In this document: positions 54,101-64,000 of the stretch, piece after piece
Layout: every line of letters begins with the position of its first letter
Numbering within the stretch: the first letter of the stretch is position 1
Origin: Muricea muricata
Lineage: Eukaryota; Cnidaria; Anthozoa; Malacalcyonacea; Plexauridae
Assembly: GCA_963855995.1 (NCBI GenBank)
Contig: OY979725.1
Location: 11,264,383 to 11,328,382, forward strand
DNA length: 64,000 nucleotides
Direction of reading: 5' to 3'
Notes under the pieces: generated by a model
The model's input: the letters and a program-made list of their open reading frames with translations, nothing else
Databases searched by the model: none
Told to the model about the DNA's origin: nothing
Program-made: the position numbers and the translations under genes

Positions 54101-57100
54101 GAACTATAAACTGATTACTAGTAAAGCTTGAGCCGACAAATACAGTTTGTAAATAATGTTTGTACACAGTTGCCGTGATCCTAGCCATTTGTTCGCTTAA
54201 CAAAATTGATATTTAAAATTGACATTTATTTAAATGATAATGGTATCATATTTGTTGGAATTGTCCTGAACACGATTTTCAAGGTTTTAACCAATTTATC
54301 GAGAATATATACGCTTGTTTTAGGTATGCTAGATTGAATTGCTATATATATTAATATTTGAAGGGGTTGTAGAAATATATTGATATTTATATGTACATTA
54401 TACAAATGTAAAGGAAAACGTACCAGAGTCAAATATGTTTGCTTTTTTCTTCGTTCTTCGTCGCAAAAATGAATGTTTAACCTGTGCACATTTAGATTTA
54501 ATTAGTAGTTCGAATATAGTAGGAGTTCGAACAATAAATTTGAACAAAGTTTGGCATCAATTTGTTATTTATTATATCAGTAATTACGATGTTGTCAGTC
54601 AAGTTACTGACATCGCATGTAAACCGCGCCCTTGACACCCGATATTACGGCCTTGAGAAAATCTATTTAATATAACAACAATTTTTCATATCGATACATA
54701 CTAACAACAAGTTTTTACCTGCAACATTTACATTGTACTAAATGTCATATCCTCCGCAGGCGTCTCTTGGTCCTCCCAGCGGCTTGCTTTAACAATGTCA
54801 ATATACGTTATAATAATATATATTATAATATAATACATTTACATTTCCATAGAACGAGAATATATATATTGTATGTAGTAAGACTACTTTCGGCCTTGAA
54901 ACAATTTTCTATGTCGCGTATTGACGATAAAACCTTGAATACAATCATGTTTTTTCAATGCAGACAATGTAAAACGTCACTCAATGGCAGGAAAAAGATA
55001 GGCCGTATGATGATAAAACTTTCTCGTATCCAACGCTGATACCCTTTCGACGGCTTCTGCAACAGCTAATTTTAGATTACGATGCACATCGATAGAATAA
55101 TGTCTGTTAAGTTCTGTTTTTATCTTATTGAAACAAAGTTCGATAGGATTAAGATCCGGTGAGTATGTTGGGGTAAACAACAGCTCTATACCCATCTCAG
55201 CAAGCACTTCTTCTAGAATTTGCCCTCCTTCGTAATGGTGAACAGCTAAATTGTCCATCACGACGATATCCCCTACCTAGAGAGCAGCAGGTCGAGTTAT
55301 TTCATTTGCAGCTTGAGAAGCTTCCCAAAAGAAATCCCAAAACCTGACAGTGTCAGTTGGGCCGTCCAGAATGTTGTAATATTCCAGTCCATTCACTGAA
55401 ATTAATAAGTTTAAAGTAAAATTTGGAGCTTCTGCTTTTCGAACAATTTCTACGCAGCGTTCACCAGACGGTGCATTGCCATACAAACGTGTTCCAACGT
55501 CAGGAGTTTTAACCCCAGCTTCATCGAAGAATTTAATTCTTCTCGGATCTTTCGAAGACAGGTAGTTGACGTACAGCTGAGTATACATCATATTTTCATC
55601 AGTAAAGCGTTCAAAAGCAATGCTAGTGATACGCTTTCGAGTATATCGTTTTCCGGACAAAAGTCTAGATTTAATTGCTCGTGAAATAGCTGATAAAGAA
55701 ACTCCACCACAATCACCAAATTCCTCAAGTATAGAATATAATTCATTGAGTTGTGTCGTGCTTTGCGTTTTCTTAAGAACCTCAAGGAGTTCGAGGTCTC
55801 CTTCAGAGAATTTGCTTGAACGGTCTCCGCCTCTTGGTGATGGATTAATATTTCGTCCTTCGTTGCAAATTTTTTCCATATTTTAGAAACTGTGTTCGCA
55901 GAGACATTGAAGCGACTAGCTATAGACACATAAGTAACAGGTAAGTAACCAAAAGTTGCATCTCCACCAGATTTTAGGCATTCATCAATAATAAGACGTC
56001 TCAAATCATTGTCAAGAGATTTACCTAGGTTGTAGGACCTACCAAATTTGTTCACATTCATAAGTGCACAGTTGCACAAGTAGGTTATAAATTCTTTCAA
56101 ATCTTGCTCTGAAAGTGCGCTTGCGTTTGATAAACATGTGGGCGTTACTCGTCAAACGTTGTCAATTCACGCCATAAACTAATTACTTTACACGTTTAAC
56201 AGTGAATGTTTCGTGGGCCAAACGTGCACGTTTCGATTGTCAAACAACGCGTGAAAAAGTTTTCGCCGAACGGTTGCTTGCAAATGGTAATAACGATAGG
56301 CGATACCATTTTGGTTTTATCTTGCTCCTTTAAGGTTAGTAAGTATATTTCTGCACGTCGGCCGCGTTGAAATTTCTTGTGGGCTCTTGCCAACACGTTT
56401 CTCGTTAGTATCACTACAAAACTGTATTACTGTCAAAAAAGGTGATATTTCTAGTTCAATTTTAGAAAAGATAACTTGCATCATGAGAAAGCTCGTAAAA
56501 AAACTACATATAAGACATTTGAGTGGTCACCTAAATTTTTCCAGTTTTTAGTGAGTTATGAGTCTTTGAAATCATATATTCATACTAGTGCCAAGGATTT
56601 TTGTGAAATTTTAGGATTTTTCGTAGTTTGAAGGATCAATAACTTGAAAACCGCTTGAAAAATCGGGGTGACCATTTACAAGGCCTTATATCTAGTTCTT
56701 TTATGAGCTTTCTGATGATTTTTTCTAAAATTCAATTTGAAATATCACCTTTTTGACAGTAATACAGTTTTATAGTAATATCGACGAAAAACGTGTTGGC
56801 AAGAGCCTACAAGAAATTTCAACCAGGCCAACGTGCAGAAATATACTTACTAACCTTAAAGGAACAAGATAAAATCAAAATAGAATTGCCCCTCGATATG
56901 GTAAGTATATCGGCCTCTAGCTGCCGGATAAAGCAGCATAAAACAGTGTTGTTAATTGTAACTGCAGTATTAATTTGCACCACTTATATAGGGTGTTAGA
57001 AGAAGCCAAACCGCAGTATATTATACAAATAGTGAATGTTTATGAGTGCAATGGTAAGAATATTTTCATGGGGTGAAAGATTGATTGTTCCATTCAACGA

Positions 57101-58199
57101 GGCGATAGCCGAGTTATTTCGCATTCATCTCAAGCCTAAAGTAAACTATACGAAGACCGGTACGAAGAGCTTTTTGACGAATGGGAATTGTGAGGGCGCA
57201 ATGGAAAAACTATTGCACTCCTAGGAGTGCAATGGAACGTTTTCCATTGCACTCTTGGAAAATGGAACTTTTTATTTAATATCACGTGACCATAATCAAC
57301 TAATTAAACGACCAGAATTTAATGAGGTATTATATAAAGTATATTGCTGTGACACAGGCTACAATCAAAGAATAGCACTTTTAGACCTCCTCCCTTTGTA
57401 CTACTGGCATGAATATCTAGATATGGTAACCTTCTACAAACGTACTCATGACATCATGACCATTTACAATGACTTATTACAGTCTACACCCAGCAACAAC
57501 AGAAGGGAAACCAGGTCGTCTGATCCCAGTCATACGATATTTACAACTACAAAATGTCAGATGACTATACCTACTAAAGGTCATCATTCCTCAACCGAAC
57601 AAAAAGATTGTGGAAAATTGACCAAAGAGTTTGACATACAATAACACTAGTTTACGACAGTTTAAAAACAGACTTTTCAAATATTACAATTAATTTAGCG
57701 GTGGAAGACGTTTTCGACGATGGAAACTTGTAACAAGTCTCGTAATCTGTCCCGTCAAATATCGCGTTGTTATTAGATTTGTGTTCGTTGTATCATAATC
57801 CATGGGGCCGCTGTAATTGGTGAAAACTGTAGCGTGTACCCTGCCATTGTAAGATATATGTTGTCGTAAATGTTGCATGTTAGTTGGCAATTGAAAGTTA
57901 AATAAATAAATTGTGATGTTATATCCTTTTTCCTTAGCCACTCAAAGAGCAATCGTTCCGTAGAATGTTTATTATATTATGTAGATTTATTAATTCAAAT
58001 ATAGGTACTTGCGTTAAATACCAAAGGCAGATTTGGCAGATATTTCAACAAAGCACTGGTGCTTGCATGTGTTTCATCAGTTAAGTAAACTAGGAAAAAG
58101 ATAAATATGTGTAAAAATCTTACGTGTTTTGGGTTGCACATCGCATTCTCCAAGTGTACATAGAATTAGCGTTAGCCAAGAAACGTAAAGGAACTTCAT
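51143..58199 (-). CDS. Secreted repeat-tailed protein, copy B2 (two exons, about 6.1-kb intron)
   Basis: Exon 1 is 58124-58199; exon 2 is 51143-52023. The encoded 318 residues are identical to B1, including two heptapeptides and the acidic insert. The intron holds the foldback element (52070-56928), the second DD37E/PB1 transposon (52111-56290) and a LINE fragment. Identity to B1 points to a very recent duplication or ongoing gene conversion. Confidence 0.83.
52362..53018 (+). CDS. PB1-domain/zinc-knuckle protein of the transposon, copy 2
   Basis: The 218 residues are identical to copy 1, with the same TGA at 53016-53018. The same-frame continuation runs to TAG at 53523-53525 (one Lys-for-Asn change in 'PP(K/N)HKLSDIL'). 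The shifted P/Q/Y-rich segment runs to 53914. Confidence 0.85.
   Translation: MSVQVKILYGRDYDRCKTSSILTNSLKDLDLAMLSKIVWDTVGSYYRDGRDAKSLRIQYRDDEGTFVTVTDENDVRDAVRSCKPVLQGDYEVVRLCLRVDDAWTPLGLKDTKPVEKPREKRPATSGDARKRLFDHDQKKETTYSSDESPVAKSPYQRYVKKIKDDIEAKKSKLYELENKEQEVQRKILRVKSDPSNGNLCRKCHMRLGHTARLCKYEK
53019..53914 (+). CDS. Continuation of PB1 protein copy 2 (in-frame segment and shifted tail)
   Basis: Same layout as 38847-39742. In the tail frame 53585-53914, four residues differ from copy 1 (two His-to-Tyr, Tyr-to-Asp, Gly-to-Asn) within about 130 bp, while the upstream 218 codons are identical. Confidence 0.6.
54977..56061 (-). pseudogene. DD37E transposase, copy 2, with nonsense codon before the second catalytic Asp
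   Basis: Same gene as 40809-41893, with the same -1 frame break. In addition the Glu codon before 'VGDIVVMDN' is now TAG ('ctagag' on the plus strand at 55277-55282), with neighbouring base changes, and a Pro-to-Leu change lies nearby. The stop separates the first catalytic Asp from the second Asp and the Glu, so this copy cannot make a full catalytic domain without readthrough. Confidence 0.85.
57023..57909 (+). mobile_element. LINE 3' fragment in B2 intron
   Basis: Same fragment as in B1, including the 129-codon RT-like frame at 57255-57644 and the palindromic 'ggagtgcaatgg' cluster. Confidence 0.65.
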
Positions 58200-59793
58200 A
58201 TTTCGTCTGTACCTAAAAGATAGTGAAAAAGACCAACGGACTCGTCAAAACCGAACAAAATTTTGAATTTTACACTCAGCGTTTGACCATGGCATGAGAA
58301 TGCTTAATTTTGATTATTTTAATATGAACATTTGTTTGCCAAAAAAAGAATGATCAATAATTAGCTGCTCTGTCTAGTCAACGATTGTTTATTAAATATA
58401 TAGAGAGTATTAAAATGTACATGTTTGCTTAACGATTTAGAAAAACATCGAGTTCAATTAAAAGGAAAATTTTAGATAGCAAAGATTAAATTAGAAATTT
58501 TAGTCGTTTTTGCTTATCTCGCAATTTATCTAAGCCGAAAAGAGCATGATTTACAGTACCTTGGATTGAAACTGTTCTCTGCCTTGAGGAAAATTAAGGT
58601 TCGCTGTTTCCAAATTTTCAAGTGATCACAGATACAGTTGGGATGTCTTACAACTGCAACTGCTACAACAGAATGAGCTCAACACTCATATGTTATTGTA
58701 GAAAAATGCACAGCTGTTTGCTTCATTGCCTCTTTTCTTGTTGTTAAAACGAAGTGTTACCGTTAATACAATCGGATCACAGGTATTCCAAGTGTGGAGA
58801 CTAAAATATATCACTTTTATTGTTGGTGGTATTGCGGTAAAACGAAGAAGACATAACATTAAATACAATTGCTATTTTTGAAGCATATACAAATATACTT
58901 GAATGTATATAGTTCAAAATAACAAGACGATTGAAAAAATTCGAACTATTCAAAATTTTTTTTGTAAATTTCGGTTGTTAAGCCATAACTTAAAAAATCA
59001 AATTATAGACTAAGTTTTGATCCAGGCATGCAATATGAACAAATTGCTTTATCAAAGCTAAAAAGAGCATCGTAAAATTATAATAAAATTGCAAGGTTTG
59101 GCGCAAGCGAAATGTTGTCAGACAACCGCAAAAAGTTGTTTGCGAATTTTGTACACGATAAAGCTTTCAACATTGGAGACCATCGCGACCGCCACGACAG
59201 AGTGAGTTTGTTAATTACTCATTGTGATATTGTGGAAAAAAGGTATGGCTTGCTTTTTCTTAAAACAAAGTGATCACACTCAATACAATCGGATCACTAT
59301 CACAGTATTCTCAGCGTGGAGACTAAAAATAAGACGCAATAAAATATATTCAACTGAGCAGATTTTTTTGTTTACTACTCAGTAGAACATAAATTTCCCT
59401 ATATAGATTTTTATGTATGTCCATGTTTAACATTCATAATTTTATAAAGGACAACTAATACGATGGGTATGTGCTTATTTGCAGCCGTGAACATGTTATA
59501 AATAATTAACTACGATTTTATCCCTAATTCTACAATCTGCCTTTGTGGGCGTTCAAATTTAGCGATTAGCGCACAGTTACCCGTTGCTAAAAGAACTGAA
59601 GTTTAAACTAAAACATTAACCTGTAGACTGCATAACGCCTTATATAGTTGCATAAGAAAAAGACTTATGGTCAATTCCGTTCGCTCAATAGTAACTGGAT
59701 GTTATAGAAAGGAGTGAGATTTTCATTACAAGGGGACGTGAATGTTTGGCGTAGATATTATTCCATTTTGTTAAATTGCATGCTTTTTTCAAG

Positions 59794-59855
59794 GTTCTGG
59801 TATGTTTTTAAAGACGAAAAAACTTGGCGTAAAAGTAATTCTCGCCGATCCTTCG
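59794..59855 (+). pseudogene. Captured cysteine synthase exon 10, array copy 3
   Basis: Same fragment as at 31419 and 45619, with flanking relics from about 59660 to 59960. Confidence 0.85.
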
Positions 59856-60464
59856 GTACTCTAGTGCATTTTCTTTGCTAAGCGATTACTAAATGAACAA
59901 GACCAATTGCAATTGGACGCGCTGTTTTATTTTGGGCAATGTGCTGTCTGAAAATTGCTAGGATAATTGTTAGTGCTCAGGAAAAAATGTTAGGAGAGAG
60001 ATCATCTGCTAACAATCAAGAACTTAACTTTTAACAGCAGTATTTTATTTTAACCACATGATGTACAAGAAATATTCGGTGACCAGATGTTCAAAGTTCA
60101 CGGTTAGCCTCACCTTTTTTCTGAATCTATCCCTTTCCTAATCTTACCCAACTAAATCGTCACTCGTAAGCCCGCGGGCGTGTTGTTATAGACAGGTTTA
60201 TAGACTAACTCGCTTTTGAACAACTGGGGTCGGTTGTACGAAATGTGAATAGCGCTATTCAAATAATTTTCTCAAACTATCTAAAGATGTTCAATCAGTA
60301 GTAAACTTATATTAAAGTTCAGTATTTTCGAGGGAAGATCACTTTTTAGCAGCTGAGTCAATATTTCTAGTGTCATTAATTTTTATGCCTGTCTTCGGTA
60401 GTCGAGAAAATCACCATCCGATGGACAACGGTATCCACCTTTCGTAGAACCGACACCGGGCTTT

Positions 60465-63231
60465 TTAAGCCTCTGGTGCAACTGGTGGTTCTGTGGGTGC
60501 AACTGGTGGTTCTGTGGGTGCAACTGGTGGTTCTGTGGGTGCAAGCGGTGGGTTTAGATCACAAAGGTCAGCATTCGGGGTATCTGGGTCAATGACCCTC
60601 GCACTCTGCGTCAGTTCGGCGAAAAGTTTTTTTGTATTATTATCACTAACCGCTTTTTTGTTGGCTTGCATAACGAGGCTGTAATACTCTCCTTCAGGTT
60701 TTATTCCAATAAAACCAGCCACAAATCCTTCACCAGCGCCCTTCTTTCCCGCAACAACGTACTCTCCAAGTTTTTTTTGTTTTGCTGTTTCTGCTATCAA
60801 CGCATTTTTCCTTGCTGTCGTACCAAGCGCGGCGACTTCGGGCGAGATTAGAAGCTCGTGTGCATTGGGTTTGAGCAGAAACTCAACCAGGTATTTGCCT
60901 TTCCTTGGTTGCCTTTGGCAAAGGTCTCTTGCTTGCACGTGGTGGCCAATGTGTCCTGTTAGCTGTGACAGAAATAAGTTACAAGGTATTTTTGCTCTGT
61001 TATGCTCCAAATCGACCGTAATTTTCTTAGCCTCTTCCTCTGGCATACATCGGTACACACAAATTTGTACTTTCTCTGCCTTTGCTGCACGCTTGTCCGC
61101 TTCGTCACGAATCTTGAGATGGTCTGGACCTGGTGTTGATTTGTCCTTGCCTTTATAAATCTTAGTAAAGTAATCTGGCTTACTCGCGGTCGCAAACGCG
61201 CCCTTGAAGGGTTTCAGTTGATCTATCCAATACTGAGGAGATAGTGGATCTGGTGGTGCTGGATTGGCGGTAGCTCGTTTAGTCCTGGATGAAGCTCTTT
61301 CAGAAATATTGTCAGTGGATTTTGCAAATGCTTGGTCTAAAATCAAGAAGTGTAACCATGAAATTATAGATCGTCAAAGTAGTCCGGCAGCTAGAGGTAC
61401 AAAAAACATGTTTACTTACCATAACGAGAGGCGATACCATTTTGGTTTTATCTTGCTCCTTAAAGGTTAGTAAGTATATTTCTGCACGTCGGCCGCGTTG
61501 AAATTTCTTGTGGCTTCTTGCCAACACGTTTTTCGCTAGTATCACCACAAAACTGTATTACTGTCAAAAAGGTGATATTTCTAGTTCAATTTTAGAAAAA
61601 AATTGATCATCAGAAAGCTCGTAAAAACTACATATAAGACATTTGAGTGGTAACCTAAATTTTTCCCGTTTTTAGTGAGTTATGAGTCTTTGAAATCATA
61701 TTTTCATACTAGTGCCAAGGATTTTTGTGAAATTTTAGCATTTTTTCCTAGTTTGAAGGATCAATAACATGAAAACCGCTTGAAAAATCGGGTTGACCAT
61801 TTACAAGGCCTTATATCTAGTTTTTTATGAGCTTTCTGATGTTACTCATTTTCTCCAAAACTAAATTTGAAATATCACCTTTTTGACTATAATACAATTT
61901 TATAGTAATATCGACGAAAAACGTGTTGGCAAGAGCCTACAAGAAATTTCAACCAGGCCGAAATGCAGAAATACTAACCTTAAAGGAGCAGAATAAAACC
62001 AAAATGAAATTGTCTCTCGATATGGGAAGCATATCGGCCTCTAGCTGCCGGATAAAGCATCATAAAACAGTGTTGTTAATTATAACTGCAGACGCAGTAT
62101 TAATTTGCACCACTTATATAGGGTGTTAGAAGAAGCCAAACCGCAGTATATTATACAAATAATGAATGTTTATGAGTGCAATGGTAAGAATATTTTCATG
62201 AGGTGAAAGATTGATTGTTTCATTCAACGAGGCGATAGCCGAGTTATTCCGCATTCATCTCAAGACCGAAACCAGCCTAAGAAAATGGAACTTTTTATTT
62301 AATATCACGTGACCATAATCAACAAATTAAACGACTAGAATTTAATGAGGTATTATATAAAGTATATTGCTGTGAGACAGGCTACAATCAAAGACTTACA
62401 CTTTTAGACCTCCTCGCTTTGTACTACTGGCATGAATTTGTAGATATGGTAACCTTGTACAAATTTACCCATGACATCATGACCACTTACAACGACTTAT
62501 TACAGTCTACACCCAGCAACAACAGAAGGATGCCAGGTCAACTGATCTCAATCAAATGGTATTTACAACTACAAAATGCCATATGACTAACCACTAAAGG
62601 TCATTCTTTAACCGAACAAAAAGATTATGGAAAAATTCATCAAAGATTTTCACAAGCAATAACACTAGTTTAAGACAATTCAAAAACGGACTTTTCAAAT
62701 ATTACAAATTAGCGGTGGAAGACGTTTTTGACGTTGATGATCCAAGAACATGGAATCTATATGTTTGTCTTGTAACAAGTCTCGTAATCTGTCCCGTCAA
62801 ATGTCGTGTTGCTTTCAGATTAGTGTTCGTTGAATAGTATTAGCATAGTCCATGGGGCCGCTATAATTGGTGAAAACTGCTATTATATATGCTGTCGTAA
62901 ATTTTACTGTAAAATGTTGCATGTGAGTTGGCAAAGTTAAATAAATAAATGAATAAACTTGATGTTATCCTTTTTCTTAAGCCATTCAAAGAGCAATCGT
63001 TCCGTAGAATGTTATTATATTAAATATAGATTTATTTAATCAATTATACTTGCGTAAAAACATTGCAACAAAGCACTGGTGCTTGCATGTGTTTCATCAA
63101 TTACAAAAACGAGGAAAAAGATAAATATATGTCAGTAAAAACGTACGGATCTTACGTGTTTTGGGTTGCTCGTCGCATTCTCCAAGTGTACACAGAATTA
63201 GCGTTAGCCAAGGAACGTACAGAAACTTCAT
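60465..63231 (-). CDS. Secreted repeat-tailed protein, copy A3 (two exons)
   Basis: Exon 1 is 63156-63231; exon 2 is 60465-61336. The in-phase join gives 315 residues. The sequence matches A1 and A2 in the globular part and has three C-terminal heptapeptides. The intron contains the foldback element (61383-62052) and the LINE fragment (about 62153-62962). Confidence 0.85.
61383..62052. mobile_element. 670-bp foldback element in A3 intron
   Basis: Same ends and position as in A1 and A2, again with the unoccupied DD37E target site in its left arm. Confidence 0.83.
62153..62962 (+). mobile_element. LINE 3' fragment in A3 intron
   Basis: Same truncated relic and tail as in A1 and A2. Confidence 0.6.
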
Positions 63232-63907
63232 ATCTCCTCTGTAAAAGACAGTGAAAAAAAGACATATCAGACTAATCAAAACCGAACAAAATTTTGAATT
63301 TTACACTCAGCGTATGACCATGCAGGCATGGGAATGCTTAATTTTGATTATTCCAATATGAACGTTTGTTTGCCAAAAAAAGAATGATCAACTAGCTGCT
63401 CTGTCTAGTCAATGATTGTTTATTAAATATATAGAGAGTATTAAAATGTAAATGCTTGCTTAACGATTTAGAAAAACATCGAGTTCGATTAAAAGGAAAA
63501 TTGTAAATAGCAAACATTAAATTAGAAATTTTAGTCGTTTTTGCCTATCCCGCAATTTATCTAAGCCGAAAAGAGCATGATTTACAGTACCTTGGATTGA
63601 AATTGTTCTCTGCCTTGAGGAAAAGGTTCGCTGTTTCCAAATTTTCAAGTGATCACAGATACAGTTGGGATGTCTTATAACCGCGACTGCTACAACAGAA
63701 TGAGCTCAACACTCATATGTTATTGTAGAAAAAGCACGGCTGTTTGCTTCATTGCCTCTTTTCTTGTTGTTAAAACGAAGTGTTACCGTTAATACAATCG
63801 GATCACAGGTATTCCCAGCGTGGAGACTAATATATAGCACTGTTATTGTTGGTAGCATTGTGGTAAAACGAAGAAGAAATAACATTAAATACACTCGTTG
63901 TTTTTGA

Positions 63908-63932
63908 AGTATATATATATATATATATATAG
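63908..63932. repeat. Short (TA)n tract at the right edge of the array
   Basis: Only about 25 bp of TA repeat, followed by 'gatagataaatg'. It occupies the position of the 110-120 bp tracts of periods 1 and 2. The last 68 bp of the window show no recognisable feature. Confidence 0.85.
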
Positions 63933-64000
63933 ATAGATAAATGTAGTGATAAAAACTATCGTGAGGATAGAATTTAGCGCATACAAAATCGTACGGATAG

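Larger units (their letters stand above)
52111..56290. mobile_element. 4.2-kb DD37E/PB1 transposon, copy 2
   Basis: Same terminal repeats and TA flanks (52109-52110, 56291-56292) as copy 1 and the same host position, so it was duplicated with the 14.2-kb unit rather than inserted independently. It differs by a transposase nonsense change and a cluster of coding substitutions in the P/Q/Y-rich tail (53585-53914). Confidence 0.92.
52070..56928. mobile_element. Foldback element in B2 intron, interrupted by the DD37E/PB1 transposon
   Basis: The ends TCCGGCAGC and GCTGCCGGA and the flanks TAAAGTAG (52062-52069) and TAAAGCAG (56929-56936) match the B1 arrangement exactly. Confidence 0.85.
58200..63932. 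repeat. 14.2-kb tandem array, third period (A3 only), ending at a TA tract
   Basis: Collinear with 44031-49705. After the (TA)n tract the sequence turns into 'gatagataaatgtagtgat', unrelated to the period-1 and period-2 continuation ('tgcaaatggttcagagac'). The array therefore ends or is rearranged here. Confidence 0.85.

Noticed and set aside
52111-56290. Independent second insertion of the DD37E/PB1 transposon
   Set aside because: It occupies the same base in the same foldback arm with the same flanks, so it came with the 14.2-kb duplication.

Overview
The window is nuclear DNA from an animal. It is AT-rich, has spliced genes with short exons, and is full of short inverted-repeat transposons. 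A metazoan PPP4R4 orthologue lies next to a fungal/bacterial-type cysteine synthase, a gene retained in some corals and other invertebrates. A cnidarian is the most likely source; that is inference. No bacterial-style operon, CRISPR array, rRNA or tRNA was recognised.

Layout. (1) 1-9245: an imperfect tandem duplication of about 4-5 kb. Each copy carries one coiled-coil gene of unknown function. Copy A (1-4205) has gained two palindromic transposons (37-278 and 1412-2210) whose empty sites survive in copy B (5597-9245). The copy-B gene ends early at a nonsense codon. (2) 10855-20202, minus: a PPP4R4 orthologue (protein phosphatase 4 regulatory subunit 4), traced through 23 coding exons that join in frame into 837 codons. 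(3) 20703-27566, plus: a PLP-dependent cysteine synthase with 16 exons and 367 codons. It is divergent from PPP4R4 across a 500-bp shared promoter region, and two of its introns appear to be GC-AG. (4) About 27.8-63.93 kb: a tandem array with a 14.2-kb period. It holds six minus-strand copies of an unrecognised secreted-protein gene, each with a separate signal-peptide exon and a C-terminal seven-residue repeat present 1 to 7 times. Two gene types alternate: B0, A1, B1, A2, B2, A3. The homology stops at a (TA)n tract at 63932.

Transposons are nested inside the array. Five of the six secreted-protein introns contain a 670-bp foldback element with 8-bp target duplications, plus a LINE 3' fragment. 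In B1 and B2 the foldback element is itself interrupted by a 4.2-kb element with about 195-bp terminal inverted repeats and TA target duplications. The empty site is readable in the A units. This element carries two convergent genes: a DDE transposase of the Tc1/mariner-IS630 group with DD37E spacing, and a PB1-domain/zinc-knuckle protein with a P/Q/Y-rich tail. I know of no described element with this pairing, and it is the most notable object here. Each A unit also holds a captured fragment of the neighbouring cysteine synthase gene.

All splice calls were read by eye from frame, splice consensus and remembered family sequence. No alignment or database search was run.
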